The notes under the pieces are model-generated. The model did not search any database, had not been told where the DNA came from, and worked only from the letters and a program-made list of their open reading frames with translations. Below are positions 22,029 to 32,526 of a stretch of 64,000 nucleotides of DNA, in pieces. Made by a program: the position numbers and the translations under genes. Source of the stretch: Lindgomyces ingoldianus (taxonomy: Eukaryota > Ascomycota > Dothideomycetes > Pleosporales > Lindgomycetaceae). Location of the stretch: contig NW_022985166.1 in assembly GCF_010093535.1 (NCBI RefSeq), forward strand, positions 176,892 to 240,891. The letters are read 5' to 3'. Every line of letters begins with the position of its first letter. Positions within the stretch are counted from its first letter, which is position 1.

Positions 22029-23868
22029 ACATGGTCCACAAGCGAATGTTCAACACAAGCAAGTGTTCTGCCCTACCACTAAATTTAACTTTAAAGACTA
22101 TTAATTTAACAACATAAAAATATACTATATAAAATAAACTACTATAGAATTATTTAATATCCTTGCATGTACAAGAGTTATGCCTAGGCTTGTTGCAGCG
22201 CTTGCAGCGCTGTGCGCGCGCTGCGCTGCTTTTAGCAGTTAACTCCTTTTAAGGCATTTTGCTACCTTCTGCTATACTAGCAAGCTTCTAAGTACTTAAC
22301 TTAAAGCCTTAATAACCTATTAGAGTTTTTTTTTTTTAAATTTACTTTTTTTTACACTACTTATGCTTTATAGCTGCCTTATAGGCCCTCTTTAGGGTAG
22401 CTGCTTAATTGCGCTGTAGAACAGCAACATAAGCTATCTTAGTAGCGCTCTTACTTAGCTACTTTACTAGATTAAGCATAGCAAAAACAAAAAATTTTTA
22501 ATGCCTTTAAATCTAATTATATAGTAGAGTTAACTAAGCCTTAACTTTATAAAGATTACTAGGTGTTTAAGCCTTCTAAGTAGTATTTAGTAGTAGAGTA
22601 GCTAGCTAATTAGGTAGCTATATATTAAGCTTTAAGAGCACTAGCTTTAGGTTAAATAGGACTAGTCCTATAGCTTTAAAGCCTGCGCAGATCTTATCTA
22701 TTATAATTAAGCAACTAAATGCTGCTTTAAAAGCTAGTAGAAAGGTTAGCTTGTTAATATAGTTAATCTAGTAGTAAATTAACTAGCTAATCTTAGTACT
22801 GTACACGCGCTTTAACAGCAAAAAGCAGCCAACGTTAAGTAGCTGTAGAATATGTAACGCGTGTGCTAGCATACAGAGCGCTATAATACGCCTTTGCTTG
22901 CAGAGCTCTAGGAATTTAATAGAGTAATAGCTTTTATAGCTATTAAAAATAAGTAGCTGCTATAAGCCTACTAAGTAATTTTTTATATGTAGATTAAAGT
23001 GCTCTAGCTATGTAATTCTATGTTTATTAGTTGTCTAGCTATTGTTGCTAACACTAATAGCCTAGTCCTTTAGTATATCCTTATCCTTATACTAGGCAGA
23101 TAGGTAATGCTTGCCTTTAAAAATTGCATACAGAGGTATTACTTACCTATCTGCGTTAATGCCTACAATAACTGTTACCTATTTATAGTTGCCTAGCTGT
23201 ATAGCCTTTAGCTAATTATGTCTATCTGTGCCTGTAACAACTATTTAGCTTAATATAACCCCTATCTAAAAGCCTGTTTTATTAAAATTATACATGTCCT
23301 AATCTATAATGCTGTACTTTAATTATGTAGCCTCTATAAGCTTAAACTACTTACTTATAATTACTAAATCTTTGCATTTTACTTATTAGTAATTATACAG
23401 TTAGCTAAGGTAGGTTTTAACTGCTAGCGTACACGTAACAAAGTTAGATGGCCAGTTAATACCTGCTAGTAAAGCGCTGCGCTTAGTAAGAAGCTTGTTA
23501 GCCATCTCTTGTACAGCACCTAGAGTAGGCGCAAATCCTTAGGAATCTAGATTAAGTATATGCTTAATAATTACCTCCTCTTCTAGCTTTGTAAGCTTCT
23601 TGTTGTTAGCTGTACAGTTGCGTTGCATAGTTATCCCTGCGCGTTGTTAGCAGAGAGCTATTTAATTAACATTGTAGAGTGCTGTAGCGCGCCTTTTAGT
23701 TAAAGACATGTCTTTATTAAGAGCTTAAATAGCTAGGTTAATTCTAGCCTCTTTTAAAGATAATTAATTGTATAGTTGTTAATGCATCGCGGTTAGTAGT
23801 AGGTTAGCTGCGTTTTAGTGGTGGGGCGGAACACTCGCTTGTGTTGAACATTCGCTTGTGGACTATGT
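22029..23868 (-). mobile_element. P4 element copy a (pogo/Fot) with transposase relic
   Basis: 1840 bp flanked by TA. The ends read ACATGGTCCA or ACATAGTCCA, then 17-mers CAAGCGAATGTTCAACA and CAAGCRAGTGTTCYGCC. The minus-strand transposase relic has its C-terminal zinc knuckle CKRCNKPRHNSCTCKD at about 22170-22210. It matches the plus-strand copies in the array at 52887-56570. It is inserted in the LTR-C internal region. The right end (23800-23868) is much less mutated than the body. Confidence 0.8.
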
Positions 23869-24394
23869 TATATCTATTAATAATTAAATTACTTAATTCT
23901 AAGCATAGCTGAAGCAGCTAATCTAGCTAAAAACTACTAGTTAACTTTTATTAACTACTAAATTATCTTTAATAACGCTTTATACTACTTTTGCTACTCT
24001 AAGTGTAAGAGACTTTTTAGGCACTGTTTAAACTTATTAAATTTACCTTACTAAACACATACTTAAGATTAAAATTTTTATAGACAGCTAAAAACTTATA
24101 TTTAAATAATAGTAAGCTTTTATTATAAATAGACTTAATATTAATTTAATTACTATTAAAGTAAGCGCGCACGCATAGTGTTAATATAGAGACACATAGC
24201 TAGTATTGCAAAGAATAATCTAGAGCTAGAATATCTAGTTAAATTACACTAGTTTTAGTTTAAGAGTGTAAAAAATATAATAAAGCTTTTATAAGCTTAT
24301 TTTATTACTAGCTAGAAAAGACTAAGGTGTAATAAGGATTCTAAATTTTTAGAATAAATAAAAAAGGCGTTTTCTACCTTTAAAGCGCGCTTTA

Positions 24395-25716
24395 ACGTAC
24401 TTCACAGGCTAGTTGCTTACACACCTAAGTTGCTTACTTTTGCTAAGACTTTACTAAACTACTTTTTCTACACTAATGCATTTCTAACAACACTACTTAG
24501 ACGCGCTAAAAGAATGTTAGATACAGCTTACGCTCTAAGCTTTTAAATAAGACATAAAACTCTTAAAAAAACATGCTGCAGCTATGTACAGAGTCCCTTA
24601 AAAGACAATAAATAACTATAGCGCTAGATAACCTTTACAAGCTAATTCTATAGCTAACTTATAAAGGCTAGGTAATAAGAAGAAGTAGGTAATTATTAAG
24701 ACTACACTTAAGCTATATGCGCAAGAATTTTCCTCTTAAATAGCATTTATAGCTAATATAGCTAATTCTTTACACGCTAAGCATAATCTAGGCTATATTA
24801 GCATAAACTAGCCTAGTATGTTTAGGAAGTGTTATTTAGACCTTAAAGTAACATTTACACGTAGTACAACTATAAAAGAGCTTTTTATAAAGGTCCTAGG
24901 GTATTTTAGAGCAAGTTTAGCCTTATAGAGAATATTAAAGCTAAGTATAGTATCTAGAATAATAACATGTATAACTTTAGCAAAACAGGCTTTATTATAG
25001 GCTAAATATCTATTAACTATACTTACGCTTAAAACTTTACTTTAAGCTTTAAATAACACTTTATAAATATACTAGGCTAGTTTATGCTAATATAGCCTAG
25101 ATTACATTTAGCGCGCAAAGAATTAGCTATATTAGCTATAAATGCTATCTAAGAGGAAAATCCTTGCGCATATAGCTTAAGTATAGTCTTAATAATTACC
25201 TACTTCTTCTTATTACCTAGCCTTTATAAGTTAGCTGTAGAATTAGCTTATAAAAGTTATCTAGCGCTATAGTTATTTGTTGTCTTTTAAAGGACTCTGT
25301 ACATAGCTGTAGCATGTTTCTTTAAGAGTTTTATGTTTTATTTAAAAGCTTAGAGAATACGCTATATTTAACATTCTGTGGAGGATAAAATAGCCTGGCA
25401 GTAGCTGTTCAGAAGATCGGATGAAGTGACTCCCCTATCTAAGAGAGCCAAAGGCTCTCCTTATATACACCGAGCTTCGGAACATAATATCTCCCGATCC
25501 CGAGCTGCGTCCCAGGCTCTGAGCCCCCAGTCCCAGGCTCCGAGCCCCAGTTCCAGGCTCTGAGCCCCAGCCAAGGCTCTCAGTATACGCGACACATTCT
25601 TTTAGCACATTTAAGTAGTGTTGTTAGGAATGCATTAGTGTAGGAAAAGTAGTTTAGTAGGGTCTTAGCAAAAGTAAGTAACTTAGGTGTGTAAGCAACT
25701 CGCTTGTAAAGTACGT
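24395..25716. mobile_element. P1 foldback element copy c, split by a solo LTR
   Basis: Flanked by TA (24393-24394 and 25717-25718). Total 1322 bp. Without the 218-bp LTR and its 5-bp duplication it is 1099 bp, the same as copies a and b. The spacer near 24960-25010 keeps the first DDE segment (MYNFSKTGFIIG). The spacer orientation equals that of copy a. Confidence 0.85.
25377..25594. mobile_element. solo LTR, family LTR-H, unmutated, with GGCTCYGAGCC repeats
   Basis: 218 bp, TGTGGAGGAT...GCGACA, with a perfect 5-bp target duplication cattc (25372-25376 and 25595-25599). A TATATA box is at 25462-25467. Three copies of the palindrome GGCTCYGAGCC (25515, 25536 and 25556) lie in tandem about 20 bp apart. 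GC-rich and without RIP signature inside heavily mutated DNA, so a late insertion. Its internal region and partner LTR are absent. Confidence 0.8.
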
Positions 25717-26121
25717 TATTAGTGTAGCTAATTAAGAGAATAGTATTCTAGTTAGATTAGTTCTTCTACCTATAAAAGAAGCTTCCTTCTAGCCTACAGG
25801 TACTAAACTATAGCTTTAAACATACCTAAGTAAACTTTTTTAAAGCTATAGTAGTCTACCTTACAGCGTATAATCTAAAGAGAAGGACTTATAAGAAAGA
25901 CCTAGTTCTTCTATTTAAATTATCTTTAATTACTAAATTACTTTTACTACTCTAATAATTAATAACTACACGCATAGTGTTTAGTTTAGAGGGCACTGCT
26001 AGCAGTGTAAAGAAATACTTAAAGTAAGAACACCTAGCTAAATTAGACTAGTTTTAGTTTAAAAAGGCAAAAAAATTAATTACTATTAATAGAAACTATT
26101 AGTCTATAAAGAGGGGAGTAG

Positions 26122-26428
26122 TGTAACAGCTCTTATAAATTGTTCTATCTTAGGTTGCTTAGAACCTATCTAAAGGGTCCCTGTATCAGCCTCAACCCTA
26201 ACTCAACCTAGCTCTAACCCTGCCTTGCCCTCTGCTGTACCTCTATTCCCCTAAGTATTTAGTCGCACCTCTCTCTTGTAGATAGCTTAGTAGTGTTCTA
26301 ATATCCTTTTGTACAAGGCCTATAGGTGTTAATGGAATTCCTAGGTCATTAAGTCCCCACGCACTTCTATATGCCTCTAAGTGGATTCCTACTGCATTTA
26401 GACCCATTGTCTTGCCTGCGCCGTTACA
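26122..26428 (+). repeat. 3' LTR of the LTR-C element
   Basis: 307 bp, TGTAACAGCTC...GCGCCGTTACA. It is preceded by the purine tract agaggggagtag (26110-26121). The reverse complement aligns with 4560-4858. It contains CA-rich, little-mutated stretches such as GTCCCCACGCAC. The short frame on its minus strand is not a gene. Confidence 0.7.
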
Positions 26429-27057
26429 CATATAGCTATTACACATAATCTATTAACAGCGTACCACCTGCAAACAGATAAGCAGACAGATCGTGCTAAC
26501 TAAGATATTAAGCAATATTTAAAGAAGTATATATTCTTTAAATAAAACAACTAGGCAGCATAGCTCTTACTTGCATAGCTTGCTTTTAATACAGCTAGAT
26601 TTGCAACTATAAAAGAAACTCTATACATAGCAAATTTTAGCTACAACTCTTACATCTCTATACAAGGAACATAACTACAGGGCTTTAAAGAAGCAGTAGA
26701 ATAAATTACAAGAATCTAGAACCTACACTAAAAATTAGCCCAACAGGCATAAATTAGCTAAGAATAAATAATAGAGCAAGCTAATTAGTATTAGACAGAA
26801 GAACCTAACATCTGCCTAGAAGACAAAGTCTACCTAGATATAAAGAACCTAGACAGATTATAACCTTTAAGGAAGCTAGCAGAACAATAGATTAGCTTGT
26901 ATAAAGTTATAGCGATATAAGAAGTTAACTACTAACTTAGACTTCTACTAATAATAAAAATATATCTATAGTTTAATATATCTAAGCTAGAAAAACCTTA
27001 AGAAAAAATCTTTACATCTATAACAGGCTAGAAACTAGTTAAAACTAAATATAAAGT

Positions 27058-27358
27058 TCTTAGATATGCGCACCTACTGTCAAGACAGGAGGAACGCTTG
27101 ACGAAAGCTGCTACATAGTACAAGCAATAAGCTCGAACAGTATGTTGCTGCAAATTGCTGCATGTTGCAGCATGTTGCAAGCTGGTCGCGCATAGGGCAA
27201 GTGCGTGAGGGACTCGGATTGGAAAAACAAAAGCCGAGCAACACGAGTAGAGCAGAAAAAAGGATTAATAAATCAATACAATCAATCATCATCCCATACA
27301 TCCTATCCAAACCCATCATTCATCTCAGGAAGCCTAGAAACAGTGCTTCAATCTAACA
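27058..27358 (+). mobile_element. solo LTR, family LTR-B, in the chromovirus
   Basis: 301 bp, (TC)TTAGATATGCG...AATCTAACA, with a perfect 5-bp duplication aaagt (27053-27057 and 27359-27363). It carries a run of short TTGCAGCAA/TGCTGCA-type repeats (27140-27180). Same family as 29294-29621 and as the LTR of the Copia relic at 35172-35501, which fixes its plus orientation. It interrupts the chromovirus frame between integrase and chromodomain. The two ORFs inside it are not genes. Confidence 0.8.
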
Positions 27359-27589
27359 AAAGTAGAACGCGTACTATAATCTAGAAATAACAGAATGCAG
27401 TTCTTAGTTAAGTAGAAAGAATAGCTTACTAGTAAAAACACTTAAGAACTTATTAAGAACTTAAGAAATGCTTAGAAAGCGCTAACCTATTTCTAAAAAG
27501 CTTAGTAAGTAAAAACTAACTAGGAGAAAGGGCGCTAAAACTAGTAGGCAAAACCACAACACTCTATAAAGCATTGTATAGCTGCGATG

Positions 27590-28340
27590 TGGATAGACAA
27601 ATTCCTAGTAACGCTAGCTAAGAAGGAGGAAGGCTAGCAGCTTTAGCCTCTAACGCCTCTAGCTTATCTAATAATAACAAGTCTCTCTCTATGTTTTTAG
27701 CTTAATAATTTTAAAGTAGCTGAAGTTGTTTCTTTAACTAAAGCATTTTTACAGACACCTAGGACGCTTTCTAGGCTACAGCTGCTTTCTTCTTCTAGAG
27801 AAGAGAGAGCGCAAATACTCTTTTAGCTTTAATAAGAACTCTTTACTTAAAAATAGCAACTTAAGCCTTCTAAGCCTCCTCTATCTTCTATAATACCTTT
27901 GCGTAGATGCGCTTAAGCCTGTTTTAGGCCTAAGTAAAAATAAAAGCATTATAATAACTTTCTTTCTAAAACTATTCTACACACTTATTAAAAAATAAAG
28001 ATAAGATATAGTTAACACTAGAAGTATAATAGAGCCTATAAAGATGCATCTTTATATAATAAAAAGAATTAAGATAGTAAGCAGTATAGTTGCAAAAGAA
28101 CTAAAGATAATAATAAGGCATAGTTAGAATAATAGCAGTAGCAGAAAGGAAATAGGCACTTATAGGTTTTAATAGTTCTCTAACACGTGCAGCAGTGTAG
28201 ATAAGGCAGCAAGGACGCTGCTAGGGAGGAAAGGCTGTGTGTTACAGTCTCTAAGTAGACTATAAGCAAGTGCTAGACAACTACTAGGCTAAATAATAAC
28301 TAGTAGTAGAACTTCTTCTTAGCTGTACAGGAAGAATGTT
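27590..28340 (-). pseudogene. antisense coiled-coil ORF, second copy
   Basis: Minus-strand relic downstream of the plus-strand chromodomain. From about 28010 leftwards it reads NKCVE*F*KESYYNAF, then a Lys/Gln-rich heptad region (KKKAAVAQKA, LKKQLQLL), then ERDLLLLDKLEALEAKAASLP near 27640. It aligns with the plus-strand relic at 6960-7560 of the left chromovirus, where the same relative position and opposite strand hold. Function unknown. Confidence 0.5.
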
Positions 28341-28342
28341 AT

Positions 28343-28520
28343 TGTAAGAGGTATCGAGCAGGAAACACAAGTCACAGAGAGGGCATGCAGGATAGGGGGG
28401 TAACGAGAGAGAGTAAACCTTAGGGTCGGAGGCAGAGGTACGGAGGCCGAGGAGCCTATATACCCCGTGCCAAGCCATTAGGGTACTCAGGGGTTGGATA
28501 GCTGTAACATAACCGTGACA
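28343..28520. mobile_element. solo LTR, family LTR-A (short form)
   Basis: 178 bp, TGTAAGAGGTATCGAGCAGG...ACCGTGACA, with a perfect 5-bp duplication gttat (28338-28342 and 28521-28525). A TATATA box is at 28457-28462. Little mutated. It lacks the central segment of about 120 bp found in the copy at 2932-3234. Confidence 0.8.
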
Positions 28521-28671
28521 GTTATGTAACAAGCTAGATGCTCTTAGAACAAAGATAACAGACTGCTAAGAAATACATGCGCTAAGGGAAAGTACATGCA
28601 AAAGGCTAAGATACATGCACTACATGTAAACTTAATGTATATCATCTTAATCTTAACTATTATTTAAAGGT

Positions 28672-28989
28672 TGTAATTAACGTTTAGTCTTTTCTTTACA
28701 TAGACTAAGTAGTATTAGTAGTTTATAATAACACTATACTATTATATATCTTGCGCACATATATACTCTAATTATTATCTCTCTAAGATTATTTCCTCTG
28801 CTTCTTATACAGTAGAAAGAGGCAAACCACAACAGGCTAATACCCCCTAATCCCACGTAGACAGTTGCCCGGACTGTAAACCCGCGTACCTATCTGCTCT
28901 TCCTTCCGTCGACCCTTCATTCTCATCTAGCCCGTGTACCGAACTCCACATCCTTATTAGCACGTGGCAAGTAAGTAGATATTGTAACA
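28672..28989 (+). repeat. 3' LTR of the plus-strand chromovirus
   Basis: 318 bp, TGTAATTAACG...ATTGTAACA, the reverse complement of the 6100-6439 LTR in type. It lies downstream of the plus-strand integrase and chromodomain, the correct place for a 3' LTR. The right two thirds (28790-28980) are GC-balanced and nearly free of RIP; the left third is AT-rich. Confidence 0.65.
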
Positions 28990-29293
28990 GTAGGTATAGT
29001 GTAATTGCTATAATTACTCTTTTAAGTAGTAATTATAGTAAAAGCTAGTAATAGTTATAATAATTACTAGTAGTTATATAGTTTTACTTTTCTTCTCTAG
29101 TTTAAACAGTTATAGTTACCCCTACTTTTAAAGCATAGCTTTAAATATAGTAACATATCTAATTTTTTAATAGAAAGTATATAGAAGATTCTTTTAATTT
29201 ACTAAAAAACTAAAGCTACTTAGTTATTTTACTATACTTTTACTTTACTTTACTTCTTTATTCTTCTTTTTCTTTACTAGACTTCTAACTAGA
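28990..29293. other. AT-rich spacer, no gene
   Basis: Short AGTAATTATAGTAAAAGCTAG-like runs and poly-pyrimidine stretches. No frame, terminal repeat or motif was recognised. Confidence 0.4.
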
Positions 29294-29621
29294 TGTTAGA
29301 TATGCGCACCTACTGTCAAGACAGGAGGAACACTGGACGAAAGCTGCTACATAGTACGAGCAATAAGCTCGAACGGTATGTTGCTGCAAATTGCAGCATT
29401 TTGCAGCATTTTGCAACAAATTGCAGCATGTTGCAAGCTGGTCGCGCATAGGGCTAGTGCGCGAGGGACTCGGACCGGAAAAAACAAAGCCGAGCAACAC
29501 GAGCAGAGCAGACAAAAAAAAATAATCGATTAATCAATACAATCAATCATCATCCTATACATTATATCTAAAAACCCATCATTCATCTTAGGAAGCCTAG
29601 AAACAATGCTTTAATCTAACA
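29294..29621 (+). mobile_element. solo LTR, family LTR-B
   Basis: 328 bp, TGTTAGATATGCG...TTTAATCTAACA, with a perfect 5-bp duplication ctaga (29289-29293 and 29622-29626). It shares the TTGCAGCA repeat cluster (29385-29435) with 27058-27358 and 35172-35501. The minus-strand frame inside it is not a gene. Confidence 0.85.
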
Positions 29622-29852
29622 CTAGATTATATAAAAAACTATACAATCTTTGTATCCTATTATACATTAGAGAAGTACCACTCTACTATCCCTCTCTCTA
29701 CCCTCTCTCTCTCCTCTAAGACCCTCTGTCACTAGGTCACCTATAAAGAATAGACTTAGGTAAGATTCTATAACAATTACTTAAAAGGCTAAAAGTATTT
29801 TACTTTCTTTATTAGTATACTAACAATTAATTAGTTAATATATTATTAATTA

Positions 29853-29923
29853 ACGTACAAAGTGCTAAAATTTTATAAAGGTAGACTGTTTACTTGTGTA
29901 GACTGCTCGCTTGTGAAATACGT
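29853..29923. mobile_element. 71-bp pogo-type remnant at the AT/GC boundary
   Basis: Flanked by TA (29851-29852 and 29924-29925). The left tip is ACGTACAAAG. The right end, read inward, is ACGTATTTCA followed by two 17-mers, CAAGCGAGCAGTCTACA and CAAGTAAACAGTCTACC. This is the same plan as P1 to P4, but with a different 17-mer. Everything else of the element is gone. It lies directly before the switch to gene-bearing DNA. Confidence 0.55.
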
Positions 29924-30851
29924 TACTTAAGCGTACAGTTACTTACTTTCTTCTATCTTCTTCTAGTACTTACTCTCTTTCCTTTGCATAGACCCATTAG
30001 ACTAATCACCTAGAGTGATCCTGTTGCCTGGTTAGCTAACAGTAAGTGCCTTTGTCACTCTACCTCCTTACTTGCTCCTCCTCCACCTACACCTCCTCCT
30101 TCACTTACACCTCCTCCTTCACTTACACCTTCTTCTTTGCCTACCCCTTTTTCTTGAACATTTTCACCGCAACTAGCACAAGGTAAACCCTTGGTGTCAG
30201 GTGAGGTAATGAATTAACACCCGGCACGCTTCTATTGCGCTAAGCGCAACTTAAGATATTAGTCTATAGTCTTTGTAAGATAATTGCTTCACAGTCCTTA
30301 ATATGGGGGACTTGATGGCGTGGGATAATGCCACAACAATTGCAAGTAACGCTATCAGGAGAGGAATAGTTTAATGTAGATTGCTTTAATTACTGCCTAG
30401 AAATATCCCACAAAGTCAACAAGGGCAAGGAAGAGTAAGCAATCAAGCGATCTAGTGTTGCTAAGTTTGACAGCCCAGAACCATTTAGGAAAACGCCAAT
30501 TCAAACCCAACTCGTAATGTGGCTATGGAAATAATTCCTGCGACGTTAATAGAGGTACCCTTGTGGACTTGATCCTTCTAGTCCGCCATGAAATCCTGAC
30601 TTGAAGCCCACAAAATTGAAAGCTTGTATATTCTGTGATTTGTGATAGAAAATGTTTCACGCTGGTTTCGTACATGAATCAAGTGTTGCACGGCGCGACG
30701 AGTTTCACGTTACAAGACTTGATTCATGTTTGGACATGTTTCACTGGAAGAACAACGACTTCTATAAACCCATCCATTCGGCCACCTTGCGAGATTGATT
30801 GAATTGGTCAATACGATTCAGATCCTTCAATTTTTCCGCCAAGTAAAGGCA
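29924..30851 (+). other. upstream region of the SET-domain gene
   Basis: Composition changes from AT-rich to ordinary over 29930-30250. An 18-bp tandem repeat (ACACCTCCTCCTTCACTT, about 2.5 copies) lies at 30090-30143. From 30250 on the DNA looks like normal intergenic and promoter sequence. No tRNA or other gene was seen. A frame with a TTG start at 30795 is not used, because an ATG in the same frame at 30852 gives a clean signal peptide. Confidence 0.5.
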
Positions 30852-32245
30852 ATGATAGTCCGATTCTTTCTACTACTTCTCCCACCGCTCATTCCCTATG
30901 TACGAGCACTACCAAGCAACACGTGTTCACTAAATCTCCTCTCGCCATCACAATGTCCACTTTCCGAGCAACCTTTACCATTATCTCCGGGGTACCACCA
31001 CAATGTTCGAGAAAGTGATCCATCTTCGAACACATCCGCCAGAAATGCTGCCGAACCAAATCAACTCTGGACCAATGATCCATTCTGTATCTCCGACTTC
31101 TGCGTATGGGCCAACACATCTTTCGCCGCCGGTCGAGGCATCTCCATCATAGCCACCCAGAACCTCGCAGAAAGCGTAGCGAAGAGCGAGGGCTACCAGT
31201 CAGCTCGCCGAGTACGAGCATCAGGTGGAGGAAGCCAGGCTTCCCCGAAGTATGAAGTGAAAACCTTACCCGGGAGAGGCCTTGGATTGGTGGCTAATCA
31301 TACCTTGGTTCGTGGTGATGATATTGTGTATGAGCCGCCAGTGGTACTCGCTCAGCACGACATTGAGGATCTGCTTGGGGAAGGAGAAGTCGCTACTCTG
31401 CACCGTGTTGCCGTCGAACGATTGCCTTACCGAACGAGAGCGGATGCTATGAATTTGCATGGGTATGGAGGGAAAGGTACGGCTTATGATCGCTTTAGTG
31501 CCAATGCGTTCAAAGTGTACGAATTCGCGGGCATATTTCCTATGGTTGCTGTGAGTTCCGAGTTCCACAAATATCCTAATTTGGCGGTAATGAGAGCCAA
31601 CCAACGTCTTCTAGCGGATCAATCACGACTGCCGGCCAAAGTAAGTAATATATGTATGCTCGGATGAAATCTATCGGGACTGACTGCGCTGAGTGCTCAT
31701 TTCTACTTTGACAAGAAGACTTTCACGCATCGGATTCATGCTGTTCGGACTATTGCCCCTGGGGAGGAGATCACTATATCCTGTAAGCTTCTAACACAAG
31801 ATCTATAAAAGGCGACGGTGCTGACGGCAGCCCAGACTTGAGTCACTACCTGACCTCAGATGAGCGTGCGCACCGCACGACCAGTCAATGGGGGTTTGAA
31901 TGCTTGTGTCGACTCTGTCGCGTACCTCAAGACAAACTTAACGACTCGGACAATCGCCTTAAACGCATGCAGCAGATTGAGGCCTTTTTCCTAGATGGAA
32001 GTCAAGATGAAACTACTGCAAACCCTGCTATGGCCGAAGAGTTAATACAACTCTACCAAGAGGAGCGGCTCGATGTTCCAATATCCCGAGCGTATGGCTA
32101 CGCTTCCCAGCAGCACGCGCTCATTGGTAATAATGCAAAGGCGAGAATGTATGCGACCCAGGCACTGGACTCTGCTGAACTCTGGGCTGGTCCGTGGAGC
32201 AAAGAGGTGGCCCAGATAAATGCACTGCTTTCGGAACTACCATGA
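30852..32245 (+). CDS. SET-domain protein with signal peptide (SMYD/SET5-like)
   Basis: Model: join(30852-31550, 31615-31640, 31694-31782, 31836-32245), 407 residues. The introns are 64, 53 and 53 nt, with GTGAGT, GTAAGT and GTAAGC donors, CTGAC branch points in the last two, and TAG, GAG and CAG acceptors. The ATG at 30852 gives a signal peptide (residues 1-19, MIVRFFLLLLPPLIPYVRA). The SET domain starts at residues 134-150 with YEVKTLPGRGLGLVA. The 26-nt exon 2 encodes most of RINHDCRPN (234-242), the cofactor-binding core. APGEEITISY ends in the expected Tyr272, and a post-SET cluster CLCRLC follows (Cys294, Cys296, Cys299). A helical tail resembles the TPR-like end of SMYD proteins. All key residues are intact, so it is probably functional. 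Family knowledge: lysine methyltransferases of SMYD/SET5 type are usually cytosolic or nuclear, so a secretory leader is unusual. Substrate unknown. Confidence 0.88.
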
Positions 32246-32526
32246 CTTGCATACAAAATACATAGGGGCGCTTGTTTTCTAAACCCCTATGCTTAAAACC
32301 GCAATAGACTAGTGTTTAGAGACACTAAGCCTAGATGAGATTAGAGGCAGCGTCGTAAGAGATCCGACTCTTGTCTAACAAGTCAGACCCTTAACCTGCT
32401 TAGGAATAGAGGAAATGTTTAAAACTTTTAAACTAATAAACTTTTATAAACTATAGTTTAATTAATTAATTAAATTTATTTTTAAGCTAATTATATAATT
32501 TTTATAGGTGTTACACATACTCTATA
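32246..32526. other. 3' flank of the SET gene with a small hairpin, then AT-rich boundary
   Basis: An 8-bp inverted repeat CATAGGGG / CCCCTATG (32261-32268 and 32284-32291, 15-nt loop) starts 16 nt after the stop codon, in the likely 3' UTR. From about 32400 the DNA becomes AT-rich. No gene was seen. Confidence 0.45.

Larger units (their letters stand above)
21217..26428 (+). mobile_element. LTR-C element with nested P4, P1 foldback and solo LTRs
   Basis: Reconstructed from three internal pieces (21568-22028, 23869-24394, 25717-26121) that match, reversed, the internal region 4859-5722 of the first LTR-C copy. The left LTR is the palindromic segment 21217-21567; the right LTR is 26122-26428, preceded by the purine tract agaggggagtag. 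Nested inside are P4 (22029-23868) and a P1 foldback (24395-25716). No pol motifs are seen, so it is probably a non-autonomous LTR element. Total own length is about 2.0 kb. Confidence 0.55.
26429..28671 (+). pseudogene. chromovirus integrase C-terminus and chromodomain relic
   Basis: Plus-strand frames with stops read as the tail of a Gypsy integrase. They include EDKVYLDIKNLD (GDKVWLxxxNI-type motif) near 26815-26850 and IKIYPVFNISKLEKP near 26950-27000 (the HPVFHVSxL motif). After a solo LTR at 27058-27358, the frame continues directly with a chromodomain: KVERVL*SRNNRMQFLVK*K and NT*ELIKNLRNA at 27360-27480. Downstream 27560-28671 holds the antisense ORF, a solo LTR (28343-28520) and the 3' LTR (28672-28989). 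The upstream gag-RT part is absent; LTR-C abuts at 26428. Confidence 0.75.

Noticed and set aside
27080..27356. Frames inside the solo LTR on both strands
   Set aside because: The segment is flanked by a 5-bp duplication and repeated twice elsewhere; non-coding LTR.
3240..29930. AT-rich block as a centromere core, suggested by CENP-B-like 17-bp boxes
   Set aside because: The boxes are transposon ends of several unrelated sequences, and AT-richness is explained by RIP. Nothing in the sequence alone indicates a centromere; CENP-A mapping would be needed.
32320..32400. tRNA-like stem (GACTCTTGTCTAACAAGTC)
   Set aside because: A single short stem only; no acceptor stem, no T-loop GTTCRA box and no A box at the right spacing.
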